This document shows, piece after piece, positions 9,687 through 19,803 of a stretch of DNA of 64,000 nucleotides; the first letter of the stretch is position 1; every line of letters starts with the position of its first letter. The notes beneath the pieces are model-generated. The model was not told where the DNA came from, did no database searches, and saw only the letters and a list, made by a program, of their open reading frames with translations. Source of the stretch: Shewanella phaeophyticola (GTDB lineage Bacteria > Pseudomonadota > Gammaproteobacteria > Enterobacterales > Shewanellaceae). The DNA is taken from the NCBI RefSeq assembly GCF_025398315.1, contig NZ_JAODOQ010000001.1, positions 558,001 to 622,000 on the forward strand. Direction: 5' to 3'. Both the position numbers and the translations under genes were made by a program.

Positions 9687-10883
9687 ATGGCGAATTTAGA
9701 TCAAGTATTGGCAGAAATTAAGCGTGGTACCGACGAGATATTACTTGAAGCGGATTTGCTTGAGAAGCTCAAAGAAGGGCGTCCTTTACGCATCAAATTA
9801 GGTGCTGATCCTACCGCTCCAGATATTCATTTAGGCCATACTGTTATTTTAAACAAAATGCGTACCTTTCAAGAGTTAGGTCATGAAGTGATTTTCTTGA
9901 TTGGTGACTTTACTGGTATGGTTGGCGACCCAAGTGGTAAAAACAGTACTCGTCCGCCGCTAACTCGCGAGCAAGTACTTGCTAACGCCGAAACCTATAA
10001 AGAGCAGGTTTATAAAATTTTAGACCCAGCTAAAACACGTATCGAATTTAATTCTAGCTGGTTAGAGCCACTAGGCGCAGCCGGTATGATCCGTTTAGCA
10101 TCGCAACAAACCGTTGCCCGTATGATGGAACGTGACGACTTTAAAAAGCGTTATGCGTCAGGCCAGGCGATCGCGATCCACGAGTTTATGTATCCATTGC
10201 TGCAAGGTTATGATTCAGTCGCGTTAGAAGCAGACGTTGAATTAGGCGGTACAGACCAAAAATTTAATTTATTGATGGGTCGTGAGTTACAAAAGGCAGA
10301 AGGGCAAAAGCCACAAACCGTAGTTATGATGCCACTGCTTGAAGGGTTAGACGGCGTTAAGAAAATGTCTAAGTCGGCGCATAACTATATTGGCGTGAGT
10401 GAGCCTGCTAACGAAATGTTTGGCAAAATCATGTCTATTTCAGATGACCTCATGTGGCGCTACCTTGAGCTATTGTCGTTCCGTCCACTTGAAGAGCTTG
10501 CCCAGTTCAAGTTAGATGTTGAAAACGGCACGAACCCACGCGACATTAAGATTTTATTAGCTAAAGAAATCATTGCGCGGTTCCACGATGAAGCACAAGC
10601 GCAAGCTGCTCATCAAGCCTTTATTGATCGTTTCCAAAAAGGTGCTATCCCAGATGATATTGAAGAAGTGGTATTAGAAGCGGGCGATGGCTTAGCGATT
10701 GCTAACTTACTAAAAAATGCAGGCCTTGTGGGTTCAACATCTGACGGTATGCGGATGATTAAGCAAGGTGCGGTAAAAATGGACGGTGAAAAAGTGGAAG
10801 ATAGCCGTCAAAGCTTTAATGCCGGTCTTGAAGCGATATTCCAGGTTGGCAAACGTAAGTTTGCTAAAGTGATTTTGAAGTAA
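9687..10883 (+). CDS. tyrS: Tyrosyl-tRNA synthetase
   Basis: Charges tRNA-Tyr. Class I synthetase of 398 residues with the HIGH-type motif HLGH at 48-51, KMSKS at about 226-230 and an S4 RNA-binding domain at the C-terminus (about 335-398). The KMSKS form and the length fit the shorter TyrZ-like subgroup rather than E. coli TyrS. The ATG at 9687 follows AGGAG; a GTG at 9660 would put that ribosome site inside the gene and was rejected. Confidence 0.95.
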   Translation: MANLDQVLAEIKRGTDEILLEADLLEKLKEGRPLRIKLGADPTAPDIHLGHTVILNKMRTFQELGHEVIFLIGDFTGMVGDPSGKNSTRPPLTREQVLANAETYKEQVYKILDPAKTRIEFNSSWLEPLGAAGMIRLASQQTVARMMERDDFKKRYASGQAIAIHEFMYPLLQGYDSVALEADVELGGTDQKFNLLMGRELQKAEGQKPQTVVMMPLLEGLDGVKKMSKSAHNYIGVSEPANEMFGKIMSISDDLMWRYLELLSFRPLEELAQFKLDVENGTNPRDIKILLAKEIIARFHDEAQAQAAHQAFIDRFQKGAIPDDIEEVVLEAGDGLAIANLLKNAGLVGSTSDGMRMIKQGAVKMDGEKVEDSRQSFNAGLEAIFQVGKRKFAKVILK

Positions 10884-10899
10884 CATGTTAATCACCCAT

Positions 10900-10928
10900 A
10901 AAAAAACGGCTTTATAAGCCGTTTTTTT
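10900..10928. terminator. Bidirectional terminator between tyrS and the NTF2-like gene
   Basis: Stem CGGCTT (10907-10912) pairs with AAGCCG (10916-10921) over a three-base loop, flanked by A6 and T7 runs. It serves tyrS on the plus strand and the convergent gene ending at 10943. Confidence 0.9.
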
Positions 10929-10942
10929 ATGCCTGCGATTCA

Positions 10943-11419
10943 CTACTGCGACTCAAGTTGGTCTGACATCGTTTGATAATCCATCAGATCCATTTGTTCA
11001 ACTAAACGTTGAGTATTATTATCAAATTTTAGTGTGGTTACTCCCGGAACCGCAAGGTCAATGACTTTGCCGGGTTTGCCATACTGGTCACCAGAGTCAC
11101 GTAAACGGTAGCTGCCAATAATCACGACTAATGAGCCGGTATTAAACATATGTTCTATGTTTAAGCGATATTCAAGTACGCCCTCATGAGCTCGTTGTAA
11201 AAATCCAATAATTTGGCGACCGCCGGTATAAGTGGTATTGGCGGTTTTGTCGTAAAAAACGGTTTCGCGAGAATAAAAACGTCGTAGCGCAGAGTAGTCG
11301 TGATCAGTTAATGCTTCCATGTACTTCATGGCCAATTGCTGCTCTTTCGGCATGTCGCCTATATTGGCATGGGCTGAAAAACTAAATACTAAACAACACA
11401 GTAACAAGATTATTCGCAC
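10943..11419 (-). CDS. Exported NTF2-like (SnoaL-fold) protein
   Basis: 158 residues with a clear Sec signal peptide (about 1-18, MRIILLLCCLVFSFSAHA). The mature part has the NTF2/SnoaL cone fold pattern: a helix AMKYMEALTDHDYSALRRFYS followed by strands VFYDKTAN, GRQIIGFLQRAHEG and a C-terminal beta sheet. Its ligand or activity is unknown. It begins two bases after the stop of the upstream TRIC-like gene, so it is probably the last gene of a three-gene operon with the genes at 11421-12436. Confidence 0.78.
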   Translation of the reverse strand: MRIILLLCCLVFSFSAHANIGDMPKEQQLAMKYMEALTDHDYSALRRFYSRETVFYDKTANTTYTGGRQIIGFLQRAHEGVLEYRLNIEHMFNTGSLVVIIGSYRLRDSGDQYGKPGKVIDLAVPGVTTLKFDNNTQRLVEQMDLMDYQTMSDQLESQ

Positions 11420-11420
11420 A

Positions 11421-12047
11421 TTAAATTCTCTTTGTTTTTAAGTCGAAAGCCGGTAATGATAAATGCCAGCGGATAGCGCTTAAGCGGATGATTAACGTGC
11501 TTATCATCGCAATAAACATCGATGTAATAGTGTCCATTCCGACAACTAAGCTTAAGGTATAACAGATCCCACCAACGATGGAAGCAGTAGCGTAAATTTC
11601 TGTTCGTAATACCATAGGAACCTGACGACACAATAAATCACGAATAATCCCACCACCGACACCGGTAATTAACCCCATAACGACTGCAATCATGCCTGAT
11701 AACCCCATTAGCAAGGCTTTTTCTGCCCCAATAACGGTAAACAAGGCTAACCCCAGAGCATCGGCCACGGGTAAGGATATTGCAGGTAACTTATGGGGTT
11801 TACGTACCAATATTAAGCAAGCAACGACAGTTGCTAAAATAACGATGATGTAATTAGGGTCGCGGATCCAAAATACCGGTGTTGCGCCGATTAATGCATC
11901 ACGAATACTGCCTCCGCCAATGGCAGTTACTGAGGCCAGTACAATGACGCCAAACGGATCCATGCGATGTTTTCCCGCAGCGAGTGCGCCAGAAAGGGCA
12001 AACACTGCGGTACCACATAAATCGAAAATGTAGATCCATTGACTCAT
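11421..12047 (-). CDS. TRIC-type cation channel family protein (UPF0126, YicG-like)
   Basis: Inner-membrane protein of 208 residues with seven predicted helices. It is built from two related halves, each with a glycine-rich signature: [13 protein letters not shown] near 41-53 and [13 protein letters not shown] near 128-140. This duplicated GGG-RD pattern is typical of the bacterial TRIC/UPF0126 family, whose solved members are trimeric cation channels. Its 5' end overlaps the stop of the DUF2721 gene by four bases, indicating translational coupling. Confidence 0.88.
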   Translation of the reverse strand: MSQWIYIFDLCGTAVFALSGALAAGKHRMDPFGVIVLASVTAIGGGSIRDALIGATPVFWIRDPNYIIVILATVVACLILVRKPHKLPAISLPVADALGLALFTVIGAEKALLMGLSGMIAVVMGLITGVGGGIIRDLLCRQVPMVLRTEIYATASIVGGICYTLSLVVGMDTITSMFIAMISTLIIRLSAIRWHLSLPAFDLKTKRI

Positions 12048-12436
12048 TTACTTAACTCTTTGAGGTGAATATTGAGCGCATCAACTGAGATGCGAATTTC
12101 AATCACCGATAAAATCAATGAGTAGAGTAATAACAGCAAGCTAAGGCCAAACACAATTGAACCAGTTTGGTTAAAACCGGTGTAAATCAAAATCATGCAA
12201 AATACACACATGGCAAAACTGCTAACACCCGCTTCTTGCATTTTGCGAATGATAATAATCCGTTGGCGCAAGTTTTTAATTTGTTCATCTTGTACCGGTT
12301 TGTCATTACTGCTGAGGTTACGAATGAGTGCTGCAAGAGAGAAAAAACGGTTAGTGTAAGCCAGTAATAATAAAGAAATAGCCGGAAATAATAGTGCCGG
12401 AGTGGTTAACGATACATGTAAGTTATTGAGTAACAT
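12044..12436 (-). CDS. DUF2721 membrane protein
   Basis: 130 residues with an N-terminal membrane helix (about 11-30), a cytoplasmic basic helical segment ([18 protein letters not shown]) and two further helices (75-95, 98-116). Layout and length fit the DUF2721 family, which has no assigned function. It is the first gene of the apparent operon with the TRIC-like and NTF2-like genes. The 12437-12635 gap upstream holds no gene I can support. Confidence 0.78.
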   Translation of the reverse strand: MLLNNLHVSLTTPALLFPAISLLLLAYTNRFFSLAALIRNLSSNDKPVQDEQIKNLRQRIIIIRKMQEAGVSSFAMCVFCMILIYTGFNQTGSIVFGLSLLLLLYSLILSVIEIRISVDALNIHLKELSK

Positions 12437-12635
12437 GGTATTCCTAAGCAGGTTTCACGCTGGTAATAATCAACAGTTGCTGACTAAAGAGGGGTGACGA
12501 TTACAGCGATGTCAGCCATTAGCCAGATGTTTATATTAACAAAGGCTTAAGACGTTACATCGCGATGCGTCTTTAACCGTAATTTTGAGCTATTATCGCT
12601 AAATATTAACGCGTTTAAAACAGGATTTACATGTT

Positions 12636-13641
12636 TTAAAGAAATCTTAATCCTGCCCAAATTAACGGCAGTAGCAAGGTTAAGCATATCCAAAACAGGT
12701 TAGCCGTTTGCGTGATGGTTATGGCTTGGCTTATATGGCGATGATCAGGCAGTGGGCACAGCTTTTACTTTGGCTAAATCCACTCGGATGCTGGTGCCGT
12801 TTTCAATAAACTGTTGTGGCATTTCCAATTCTATTTTTAATAAATTAGCCGCTAAAGCATAACTACCAAACTGATTATTAAGTTGTTGGCTATTGGCGGG
12901 GGGAAGGATTGAGCTCCAAACTGATTTGAAGCCGAGCTGTCCAAATTGAATCGCCAATGAGCAATGCCATAGCAAGGTAGGGATAAAGAAGATTACCCGA
13001 TTGAATTGGCAGATAAAACTCGAAAACACTTGAAAATGAGGATGATAAGGTGGCCAACTGTGTTCAAGCTGTCTGAGCATTCTCACCACTAAGGTCATCG
13101 TGGCACCGCCAAGGGCAAAAAATAAAATAGTGGCTATAGTGCCATATATTGGGGTGGTAAACAGTTTTTCGATAGTGGCTTTACTCAGCCCAACCTCAGA
13201 GAGCACCTTAGTGTTTTGGCTAGTCCAAGGAGCCAGTAACTGTTTAGCATCTTGTTTATGTCCAGATTTTATGGCGTCAACGACCTTTTCTGCTACGGGT
13301 TTAAAAGCGGAATCACACAAACAAAAATATAAAATAATTAGCTCAAAAAACCATGGGTAAGCGGCTAAATTCAGTAAAAAGCTCACAATAATTCCGCAAG
13401 GAACAATAAGGATGAGAGTGGCGAGAATACCAGCGGTAAGTTGTTGGCTGACGGCTCGCTCTGGGTGATTGACCTTAGTCGCAATTAAAACGGCTATGCG
13501 ATTAAACCAAAGTAATGGTTGCAGATCGCGTGGAATAGGAACAAAGCGAGCCAATATTAACGCGCAAAACAAGATACAACAGCTATGCAGTAACCCACCG
13601 TCCTGGCTCAACAATTGCGGATCGAATAATTGATTAATCAT
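12636..13641 (-). pseudogene. CobD/CbiB-related membrane protein, frameshifted as read
   Basis: Distant relative of adenosylcobinamide-phosphate synthase (CobD/CbiB), a late B12-synthesis membrane enzyme. The first frame gives 298 residues and stops at 12745. The plus-one frame then continues PLPDHRHISQAITITQTANLFWICLTLLL to a stop at 12636, a typical last membrane helix. One extra base in the GGG run at about 12753-12755 explains the break. The core family motifs (E..aEN..D) are hard to see, so it may not be a true cobinamide synthase. No other cobalamin gene is nearby. Confidence 0.7.
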
Positions 13642-13710
13642 AGAGACTCGATATTTGGGCTACAAGTGCAAGTGGATAAAGGCGCTGTCGTTTATTTTAG
13701 TGGTTAAGCC

Positions 13711-13749
13711 ATGGATTCAACGACTCTTATAACCCGACGTTGAATCCAT
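13711..13749. repeat. 12-bp perfect hairpin between mtnN and the cobD-like gene
   Basis: ATGGATTCAACG (13711-13722) is perfectly repeated in inverted form at 13738-13749, with a 15-base loop. There is no T run on either side, so it is not a classical rho-independent terminator. It lies just downstream of mtnN and upstream of the cobD-like start. It may be a processing or mRNA-stability hairpin. Confidence 0.55.
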
Positions 13750-13758
13750 GTGAAACAT

Positions 13759-14451
13759 TTATAACTGTTGTAACAGTGCTATCACCATCATAGCGGAGTG
13801 CATACCCGCTTTAATGATGTACGAGTCAAAATCCACTGGCGAATCATTATTAGCATTGTCTGACAGTGACCGAATCACTACAAATGGCACCTTAAACTGG
13901 TGACAAACCTGAGCAATGGCTGCCCCTTCCATTTCACATGCCGCCATAGTTGGGAAGTTTTCGCACATCACTTTGGTGCGAACAGGATCGCAAATAAAGC
14001 TGTCGCCGGTACAAATTAACCCTTCGATGGCGTTCACTTCCCCTAACTCTGCAACGGCTTGTTTAGCGGCATTGACTAATGTGCTCTCAGGTAAAAATGC
14101 GGCCGGCTGTTGTGCCATCTGGCCAATCTCGTAACCAAAAGCGGTAACATCAACGTCGTGGTGGCGCACCTCTGATGAAATTACAATATCGCCAATGGCG
14201 AGTGTATCGACAAAACCACCAGCTGAACCGGTATTAATCACATGTGTTACTGCAAACTTTTCAATCAGTAACGTTGTGGCAATACTGGCGGCAACTTTAC
14301 CAATACCAGAGCGTGTCACGACCACTTGTTTATCGCCGATATTACCGCTAATAAATTCGATGCCTGCGATAGTTGTATGCTCGGGCTCAACAATGGCTTG
14401 TACTAAATGAACAACTTCTGGCTCCATAGCGCCAATAATACCGATTTTCAT
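13759..14451 (-). CDS. mtnN: 5'-methylthioadenosine/S-adenosylhomocysteine nucleosidase
   Basis: Cleaves MTA and SAH to adenine plus thioribose sugars; it recycles methionine and supplies the AI-2 precursor. The 230-residue product has the family length. Catalytic residues align with E. coli: Glu12 in GAMEPEV, Glu175 in CEMEGAAIA and Asp198 in SLSDNA. Same orientation as the cobD-like gene downstream, but separated by a hairpin. Confidence 0.96.
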   Translation of the reverse strand: MKIGIIGAMEPEVVHLVQAIVEPEHTTIAGIEFISGNIGDKQVVVTRSGIGKVAASIATTLLIEKFAVTHVINTGSAGGFVDTLAIGDIVISSEVRHHDVDVTAFGYEIGQMAQQPAAFLPESTLVNAAKQAVAELGEVNAIEGLICTGDSFICDPVRTKVMCENFPTMAACEMEGAAIAQVCHQFKVPFVVIRSLSDNANNDSPVDFDSYIIKAGMHSAMMVIALLQQL

Positions 14452-14619
14452 GGATAAACCTTAACTGATTAAACAAATTCGAATGGGCGCTAATATAGCA
14501 TGGGCGCGCGATTTTGTGAAAACTCAGAGGAGATTTTAGTGATGAGTGTGGTGTGACACAATTCGTTAGCTAGGCGTTAACAGGCTAACGAATTTTAAGC
14601 GAAGACAAAACTAAAGTGT

Positions 14620-15708
14620 TTATTGTTGCTGGCTTTGTGCCAATAATTTATCAATTGCGTGTACTACACTAATACTGGCATTTTCCATGGTTTCAAGGTG
14701 AGATAAAATCTCGGCCTCTTGACCAGATTGCATCGCAGCGACAGCCGCTTTTCCAGCGCTATGAACTGCTGTATGTGGTTGTTCAATGGCTTTAAAGCTC
14801 GACAAGCTTGCATATTGTTGGCCTTCACCATGGTAATACCATTTTCCGAGACGGCATTCAGTGTGGCTATTGACGCTAGCATTACGGTCTTTATTAGCTA
14901 ATATACTGTAAACGTTGCTTTTCCAGACGCTGTGGTCTAACTTCACAGTGGTTAAAAAGGCGGTCATTGATGCTTCACCAATGACACGCTTCATGACTCC
15001 TGAACTTTTGAGCACTTCGGTGACGACTTGATCAATTTGTTCAGAAGAGGCTGCAATATCACTCGAACAAGTTTGGTTTGTAATGACAACTTGTTTAATT
15101 TGCTCGGTTTGATCAATGACCGTTGCAACTAACTTTTCGATATTGGCGCTGGCGTCATGGGCATTGCTGGCTAATTGCCTTACTTCGCTTGCCACTACCG
15201 CAAACCCTCTACCCGCATCTCCTGCACGCGCCGCTTCAATGGCGGCATTGAGTGCCAGTAAGTTAGTTTGTTCTGAAATCTGTTGGATCGATGACACTAA
15301 ATTACTAATGCCATTGGCTGATTGACTTAATTGAGCCGCAGTCGCCATGCTCTTTTCTGCATGATCATTTAAATGCCCCGCACGTTCTTTCAAATTACCG
15401 ATAGCGACTCGTGTCTGACCGAACAGTTTATCGACTTCAGACAACATGTGTTTTTCTTCATCGAGCTTGATTGAGTTTGCGAGGGTGGTATCTCGAATAT
15501 CATTAAGCATCGTTGCACCTTGCAATTGCAAATTGGCGCGTTGAGCATCGTATTCGGATTGATTATCAGAGTCTGCTAATTGCTGAGTTAATTGTGCAAT
15601 ATGCTGATGCAATTGAGAGAGCTCATCTGCATGCAGCTGTTTTGTTTTGTTCAGCTGTTGCTTTAAATCGGCAATGTCTGCTTTCAAGCTCTGAGTAAAA
15701 CCGATCAT
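14620..15708 (-). CDS. Cytoplasmic chemoreceptor with C-terminal CZB zinc domain (TlpD-like)
   Basis: Soluble methyl-accepting chemotaxis protein of 362 residues with no membrane segment. The N-terminus (about 8-50) is coiled coil. The signalling hairpin tip is [35 protein letters not shown] (about 146-180). The tail (about 255-330) is a chemoreceptor zinc-binding (CZB) domain: His259, Cys285 in [13 protein letters not shown], and His312/His316. In Helicobacter TlpD and other CZB proteins the Zn-Cys centre senses oxidants such as HOCl. No che genes are adjacent, so it is an orphan receptor. Confidence 0.9.
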   Translation of the reverse strand: MIGFTQSLKADIADLKQQLNKTKQLHADELSQLHQHIAQLTQQLADSDNQSEYDAQRANLQLQGATMLNDIRDTTLANSIKLDEEKHMLSEVDKLFGQTRVAIGNLKERAGHLNDHAEKSMATAAQLSQSANGISNLVSSIQQISEQTNLLALNAAIEAARAGDAGRGFAVVASEVRQLASNAHDASANIEKLVATVIDQTEQIKQVVITNQTCSSDIAASSEQIDQVVTEVLKSSGVMKRVIGEASMTAFLTTVKLDHSVWKSNVYSILANKDRNASVNSHTECRLGKWYYHGEGQQYASLSSFKAIEQPHTAVHSAGKAAVAAMQSGQEAEILSHLETMENASISVVHAIDKLLAQSQQQ

Positions 15709-15877
15709 AATATCTCTATTGGTTATTTATACATTAGTAATATAGTGAGTAAGTTTGCTTTTTTAATCAAACTCTCCAAGTGTTATACATCACAAACAAC
15801 AATAATAAAAATATGACACTTTGATAGTTAAAATGCATTAAAAATGACTTTAACTTGAGAGCAGAGTGGCCTTATGG

Positions 15878-16690
15878 CTATTTTTTGCGGGCAAAAGGCA
15901 TCCACAATAAACCGTTTAACCAGGCATTTTGTTTTGCGTTAGGGTATTGGGTTAAACCAATATCAATTTGAGTGTCTGGTTTACTGGCCTGTGCGGTGTA
16001 CGTGCCAAACAGTTTGTCCCACCAAATAATACTAAAGCCAAAGTTGCTGTTACTTTCACTCATCAGTTGGCTGTGATGAATACGATGCAATACCTGAGTG
16101 ATCAGCACTAAACGGGCAAGGTTTTCAATTTTTGCGGGTAAGCGAATATTGGCGTGGTTAAAAATAGCAAAACCATTGAGCAATATCTCAAACAAGATGA
16201 CAGCTTCAGCAGGGATACCCAATACCACAATTGCAAGCGCTTTAATGCCAAGGCTGGCAATGATTTCGATGGGGTGAAACCTCAGTGCGGTACTGCTGTC
16301 GACATGACGGTCAGCATGATGCACTTTATGTAATCGCCACAATAATGGAATGCGATGAAATAATCTGTGCTGCCAATAAATCAACATATCAAGCAGCAAC
16401 ACGCTGACAGCAATATTCAGCCAATCTGGCAAGCTTAAATAGTGTAATAGCCCCCATTGTTGCGCACTGACATACAGGGCAAAACCGGCCAATCCTATTG
16501 GTAGAATCAACCTTGCAATAACCGATGAAATAATTAACAAGCCAAAATTACCCAACCACCGTGTAGCCATTGAGGCTGACTGGGGACTTTTAATGAGTGT
16601 TCTAGCAGGAAACAAGACTTCGAGGCTCATCATTAGCGCTAAAATGGTTAAAAATACTCCGAGTCGAATTGCTGCCATATCATCTATCAT
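15878..16690 (-). CDS. Sterol desaturase/fatty-acid hydroxylase superfamily protein
   Basis: Membrane di-iron oxygenase of 270 residues. Four or five hydrophobic segments precede and separate the histidine clusters HRLFH, HKVHHADRH and HRIHHS, which match the HxxxH / HxxHH pattern that binds two irons. Substrate unknown; the family acts on sterols, fatty acids and alkylglycerols. Its start overlaps the stop of the CDP-alcohol phosphatidyltransferase gene by four bases. A lipid or lipid-like substrate made by that enzyme is a reasonable inference. Confidence 0.85.
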   Translation of the reverse strand: MIDDMAAIRLGVFLTILALMMSLEVLFPARTLIKSPQSASMATRWLGNFGLLIISSVIARLILPIGLAGFALYVSAQQWGLLHYLSLPDWLNIAVSVLLLDMLIYWQHRLFHRIPLLWRLHKVHHADRHVDSSTALRFHPIEIIASLGIKALAIVVLGIPAEAVILFEILLNGFAIFNHANIRLPAKIENLARLVLITQVLHRIHHSQLMSESNSNFGFSIIWWDKLFGTYTAQASKPDTQIDIGLTQYPNAKQNAWLNGLLWMPFARKK

Positions 16691-17349
16691 GTTTTAGGCT
16701 CCTCAACGATATTTGTTCTAGTTTGCTGGTTACTTGAATGGTTTTTTAAGGTGTTATAACCGCCATGAATACGGGTAAAAATAGTAATAGCCCCTAAAAA
16801 AGCAAACGTGTAAGCCAGCTCTGAAAAGTAAGCTGGCCACAAACAAAACGCCACAAAAAAAGCAATAGTTTCAGTGCCTTCGGTAAGTCCGTTTAAGAAG
16901 TAAAAACTCTTATGGGCAAACTGTGGCCTTGGTAAATGAAGTTTTTCGGCTGGGATTGCAAACGCTAAAAAACTCGAGCCTGTACCGATAAATACCGTAA
17001 GTAATACGGCAGCGGCTAAAGCGTTTTCATTGGGACTTGCCAATGCAAACCCCAAAGGAATGGCAGCGTAAAACAAAAAATCGAGACAGATATCTAAATA
17101 CCCCCCAGCTGGCGTAGTGTGTTTTTGATGACGGGCAAGGGCGCCGTCAAGTCCGTCAATGATACGGTTTAATACGATAAAAAATAATCCCATATACCAT
17201 GCTTGTATGGCTAAAAATGGCACAGCTAACATACCCACCACAAAACCTATGAGTGTTAATTGGTCTGGCTGTACTTGTTTTTTATCCAGTAATAATACAA
17301 TTGGTTTAAGCATCGGCTTAATCACCGGTGTAATAAATCTATCTAGCAT
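16687..17349 (-). CDS. CDP-alcohol phosphatidyltransferase (YnjF type)
   Basis: Integral membrane enzyme of 220 residues that transfers a phosphatidyl or related group from a CDP-activated donor to an alcohol. The full family signature is present: DGLDGALAR, eight residues, then GGYLDICLD (D-x2-DG-x2-AR-x8-G-x3-D-x3-D). About six membrane helices. E. coli has a homologous gene, ynjF, at the end of its ynjABCD cluster, and here too it follows ynjD (71-bp gap). The acceptor is unknown. Confidence 0.86.
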   Translation of the reverse strand: MLDRFITPVIKPMLKPIVLLLDKKQVQPDQLTLIGFVVGMLAVPFLAIQAWYMGLFFIVLNRIIDGLDGALARHQKHTTPAGGYLDICLDFLFYAAIPLGFALASPNENALAAAVLLTVFIGTGSSFLAFAIPAEKLHLPRPQFAHKSFYFLNGLTEGTETIAFFVAFCLWPAYFSELAYTFAFLGAITIFTRIHGGYNTLKNHSSNQQTRTNIVEEPKT

Positions 17350-17420
17350 TTATAGTTTCCAATTAATTGATACACTTGTTGTTTATGTGTATTGAATAAT
17401 CTTTGCTGATTAAATCCAGG

Positions 17421-18086
17421 CTAAAACAACGAAATAATTTTACCCTGAGCTGCGTCAGCATCGCTTTGATCATGGGTGACCATAATCGCGGGTAGCTTGT
17501 GCTGACGAATTTGTTCAAACACCAACTGCCGTGTTTCTTGGCGTAATTGGCTATCAAGCTTACTAAAAGGCTCATCAAGTAAAATGGCTTTGGGCTGACT
17601 TAATAATACCCTCAGCAGTGCGACTCTAGCTTGTTGCCCACCCGATAAGCTTTGTGGGTTGCGATGCTCTAAACCGGCTAACCCTACTTGAGATAATGCC
17701 TGGCTAATATCAGCTTGGCGTTGTGCTTTAGCTCCGGCAGGCATGGCAAAGCTAATATTACCTGCGACAGTGAGATGCGGGAACAGTAAAGGGTCTTGAT
17801 ATAATAAGCCAATACGGCGCATGTGGCTGGCAGTGTCAGTGATTGACTGTCCATTTAGATATAAATTGCCTTTGGCGCTGAATCCTTTAGGCAGCATTCC
17901 CGTTAGCCAATTTAATAATGTTGATTTACCGCTACCTGATGGCCCCATAATCGTCAGGATATCACCACCGGCAATAGTTTCGTTTAATGATAGCAACACC
18001 TGTTGTTGCCGTTGTATGGTTAACTGCTCAATCACCAACGAAGAGGTGTTTGAGTTTGCCGCGCTTATTTGCTCGTGTTTTTGCAT
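17421..18086 (-). CDS. ynjD: ABC transporter ATP-binding protein YnjD
   Basis: ATPase subunit of 221 residues. Walker A is GPSGSGKST (about 49-57), the signature is LSGGQQARVAL, and Walker B is AILLDEPFSKLDS followed by the switch histidine in MVTHDQSD. Membership in the YnjBCD system is inferred from its position directly after the permease (8-bp gap) and the binding protein. The imported substrate of this family is not established; thiamine-like compounds have been suggested from sequence similarity only. Confidence 0.88.
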   Translation of the reverse strand: MQKHEQISAANSNTSSLVIEQLTIQRQQQVLLSLNETIAGGDILTIMGPSGSGKSTLLNWLTGMLPKGFSAKGNLYLNGQSITDTASHMRRIGLLYQDPLLFPHLTVAGNISFAMPAGAKAQRQADISQALSQVGLAGLEHRNPQSLSGGQQARVALLRVLLSQPKAILLDEPFSKLDSQLRQETRQLVFEQIRQHKLPAIMVTHDQSDADAAQGKIISLF

Positions 18087-18094
18087 GTTTATCC

Positions 18095-19803
18095 TTATTC
18101 GCGGTGTGTTAACAGCATTTTAGGCAGTGCCCATGCGAGCAGAAAACCAAGTGCTGGAAGCAACATTTGGACTAACGCATAAACCGCACTGGTGCGTCTG
18201 CTTGCGCCATTAGCTAGCGATACTGCCTCAGTGGTAATGGTGTTGATACGCCCACCTCCAGCCAATAATGTCGGTAAATATTGGCTAAAACTAATGGCTA
18301 ACCCTAGCGCCACAGCAATAAAAATGGGCGCCAATAACATGGGTAATTTTATTTGCCAAAATATTTTTGCCTGGCTGGCGCCTAAACTGGCGGCAACATA
18401 ACTAAAGCGCGGATCTAAACGGCGGTAACTGCTTGCAAGCGATAAAAATACATAGGGCAGCACAAAGAGTAAGTGGGCTAACACCACGTTAATAAAGGTA
18501 TGGTGACTGCTCATTTGCTCTAATACCCACACCAGGCCAAATAAAAACGCAATGCTGGGGATCAGTAACGGTAGGTAAATGATCACACTGGTTAATCTTG
18601 AGATGGCTTTACTGGTATGTTGCTCAGACTCTAGCGTCAGTAAGGTTAGCACTACGGCTAATCCTGTCGCACAAACGCCAATTAACAGTGTATCGACAAG
18701 CGGCGTGCGCATTTGTTGTAACGCCGATTGCCAATGCTGAGTCACAAACGTGTGAGGCAGCAGATCAGGATAAGCCCAAAAGCCCGCGAAAGACCACAAC
18801 ACCATGCCAAGTAAGGCTAAGCCGATAACCGTTAACATCAGCACGGTAATCACGTGAGTGATGTTTTGTATGATGGCACCGGCATATTCGCGCTTACCAT
18901 TAACCAGCATAGATTGAGACAGTTTTTTGATGAGCTTTTCTGCCTGCCACCAGCCAAGCAATAAGAGTAACGTCAGGGCTATTTGCACAATGGCGCCAGC
19001 CGAGGCTTTAATGCGCAAGTTTAAATCCACATCGTGAAACCATTGCATAATGGCCACGGCAAGCGTTGGCGGACTATTAGGGCCTAAAATTAACGGGATC
19101 TCTACACTGGCACTGGCATAGGCAAGTACCGCTAAAATAGGTAAACGTAAAAATGGGTATAAGCTGGGCAAGACCACTTTGAAAAAAGCGGTCATCGGGC
19201 AATAACCTAGGCTTAATGCCACGCGATGTTGAGCGCGCAATGTGTGGCCTAACTCGGGCTGTGCCAGCACACCCAGGTAGCCATCAACAATAAGAAAGGG
19301 AGTTCTTTGAGGGTTAGGCCTAAAATAATACTTAGCCCCATAGCATCATGTGGGAATAACCAATCAGGTGGCGTATCCCAGCCGCTTAACCAGGGGGAAA
19401 CCAGCCGAGAAAACATCCCTGACGGGGTAATTAAAAAGCCTATGGCAATCGCCGCTGCGGCATGAGGGATAACTAAAATTGGCCCTAACAAGCGTTGAAT
19501 ATAGCCTAGCCAAGGGCTGGTAAAGTAACTGGCCAAAATCAAAATGGTAATGACAAAAGCCAGTAAGGTGCTGATAAAGCTGGTGGACACACTGAGCAGT
19601 GCCATATACCCAATACCGGGTGTATGCCATAAATCCACAAAGCCACTGACATTAAATTGAGTGTGACCAAGTACCGGAAACCAGCCAAAAGCCGGTAACA
19701 CCACTGCAATCAAGCCACCAATAACAGGCAGCACGAGCAATGCCATCATTAAATAGGGACTGCTGCGAACCAAGGTGTTGAAACCACTTTTTGCTGTTAT
19801 CAC
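18095..19803 (-). pseudogene. ynjC: ABC transporter permease YnjC, frameshifted as read
   Basis: Double-length inner-membrane permease, about 569 residues when repaired, with two MetI-like halves. The first frame runs from a GTG at 19803, overlapping the ynjB stop as GTGA with GGAG seven bases upstream, to LTLKELPFLLLMA. It then breaks. The second frame resumes at LGVLAQPELGHTLRAQHRVALSLGYCP and runs to 18095. Restoring one C near 19277 (ACCTG to ACCCTG) joins them. The EAA-type loop (LGASQAKIFWQIKLPMLLAPI) is visible in the second half. Confidence 0.85.
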
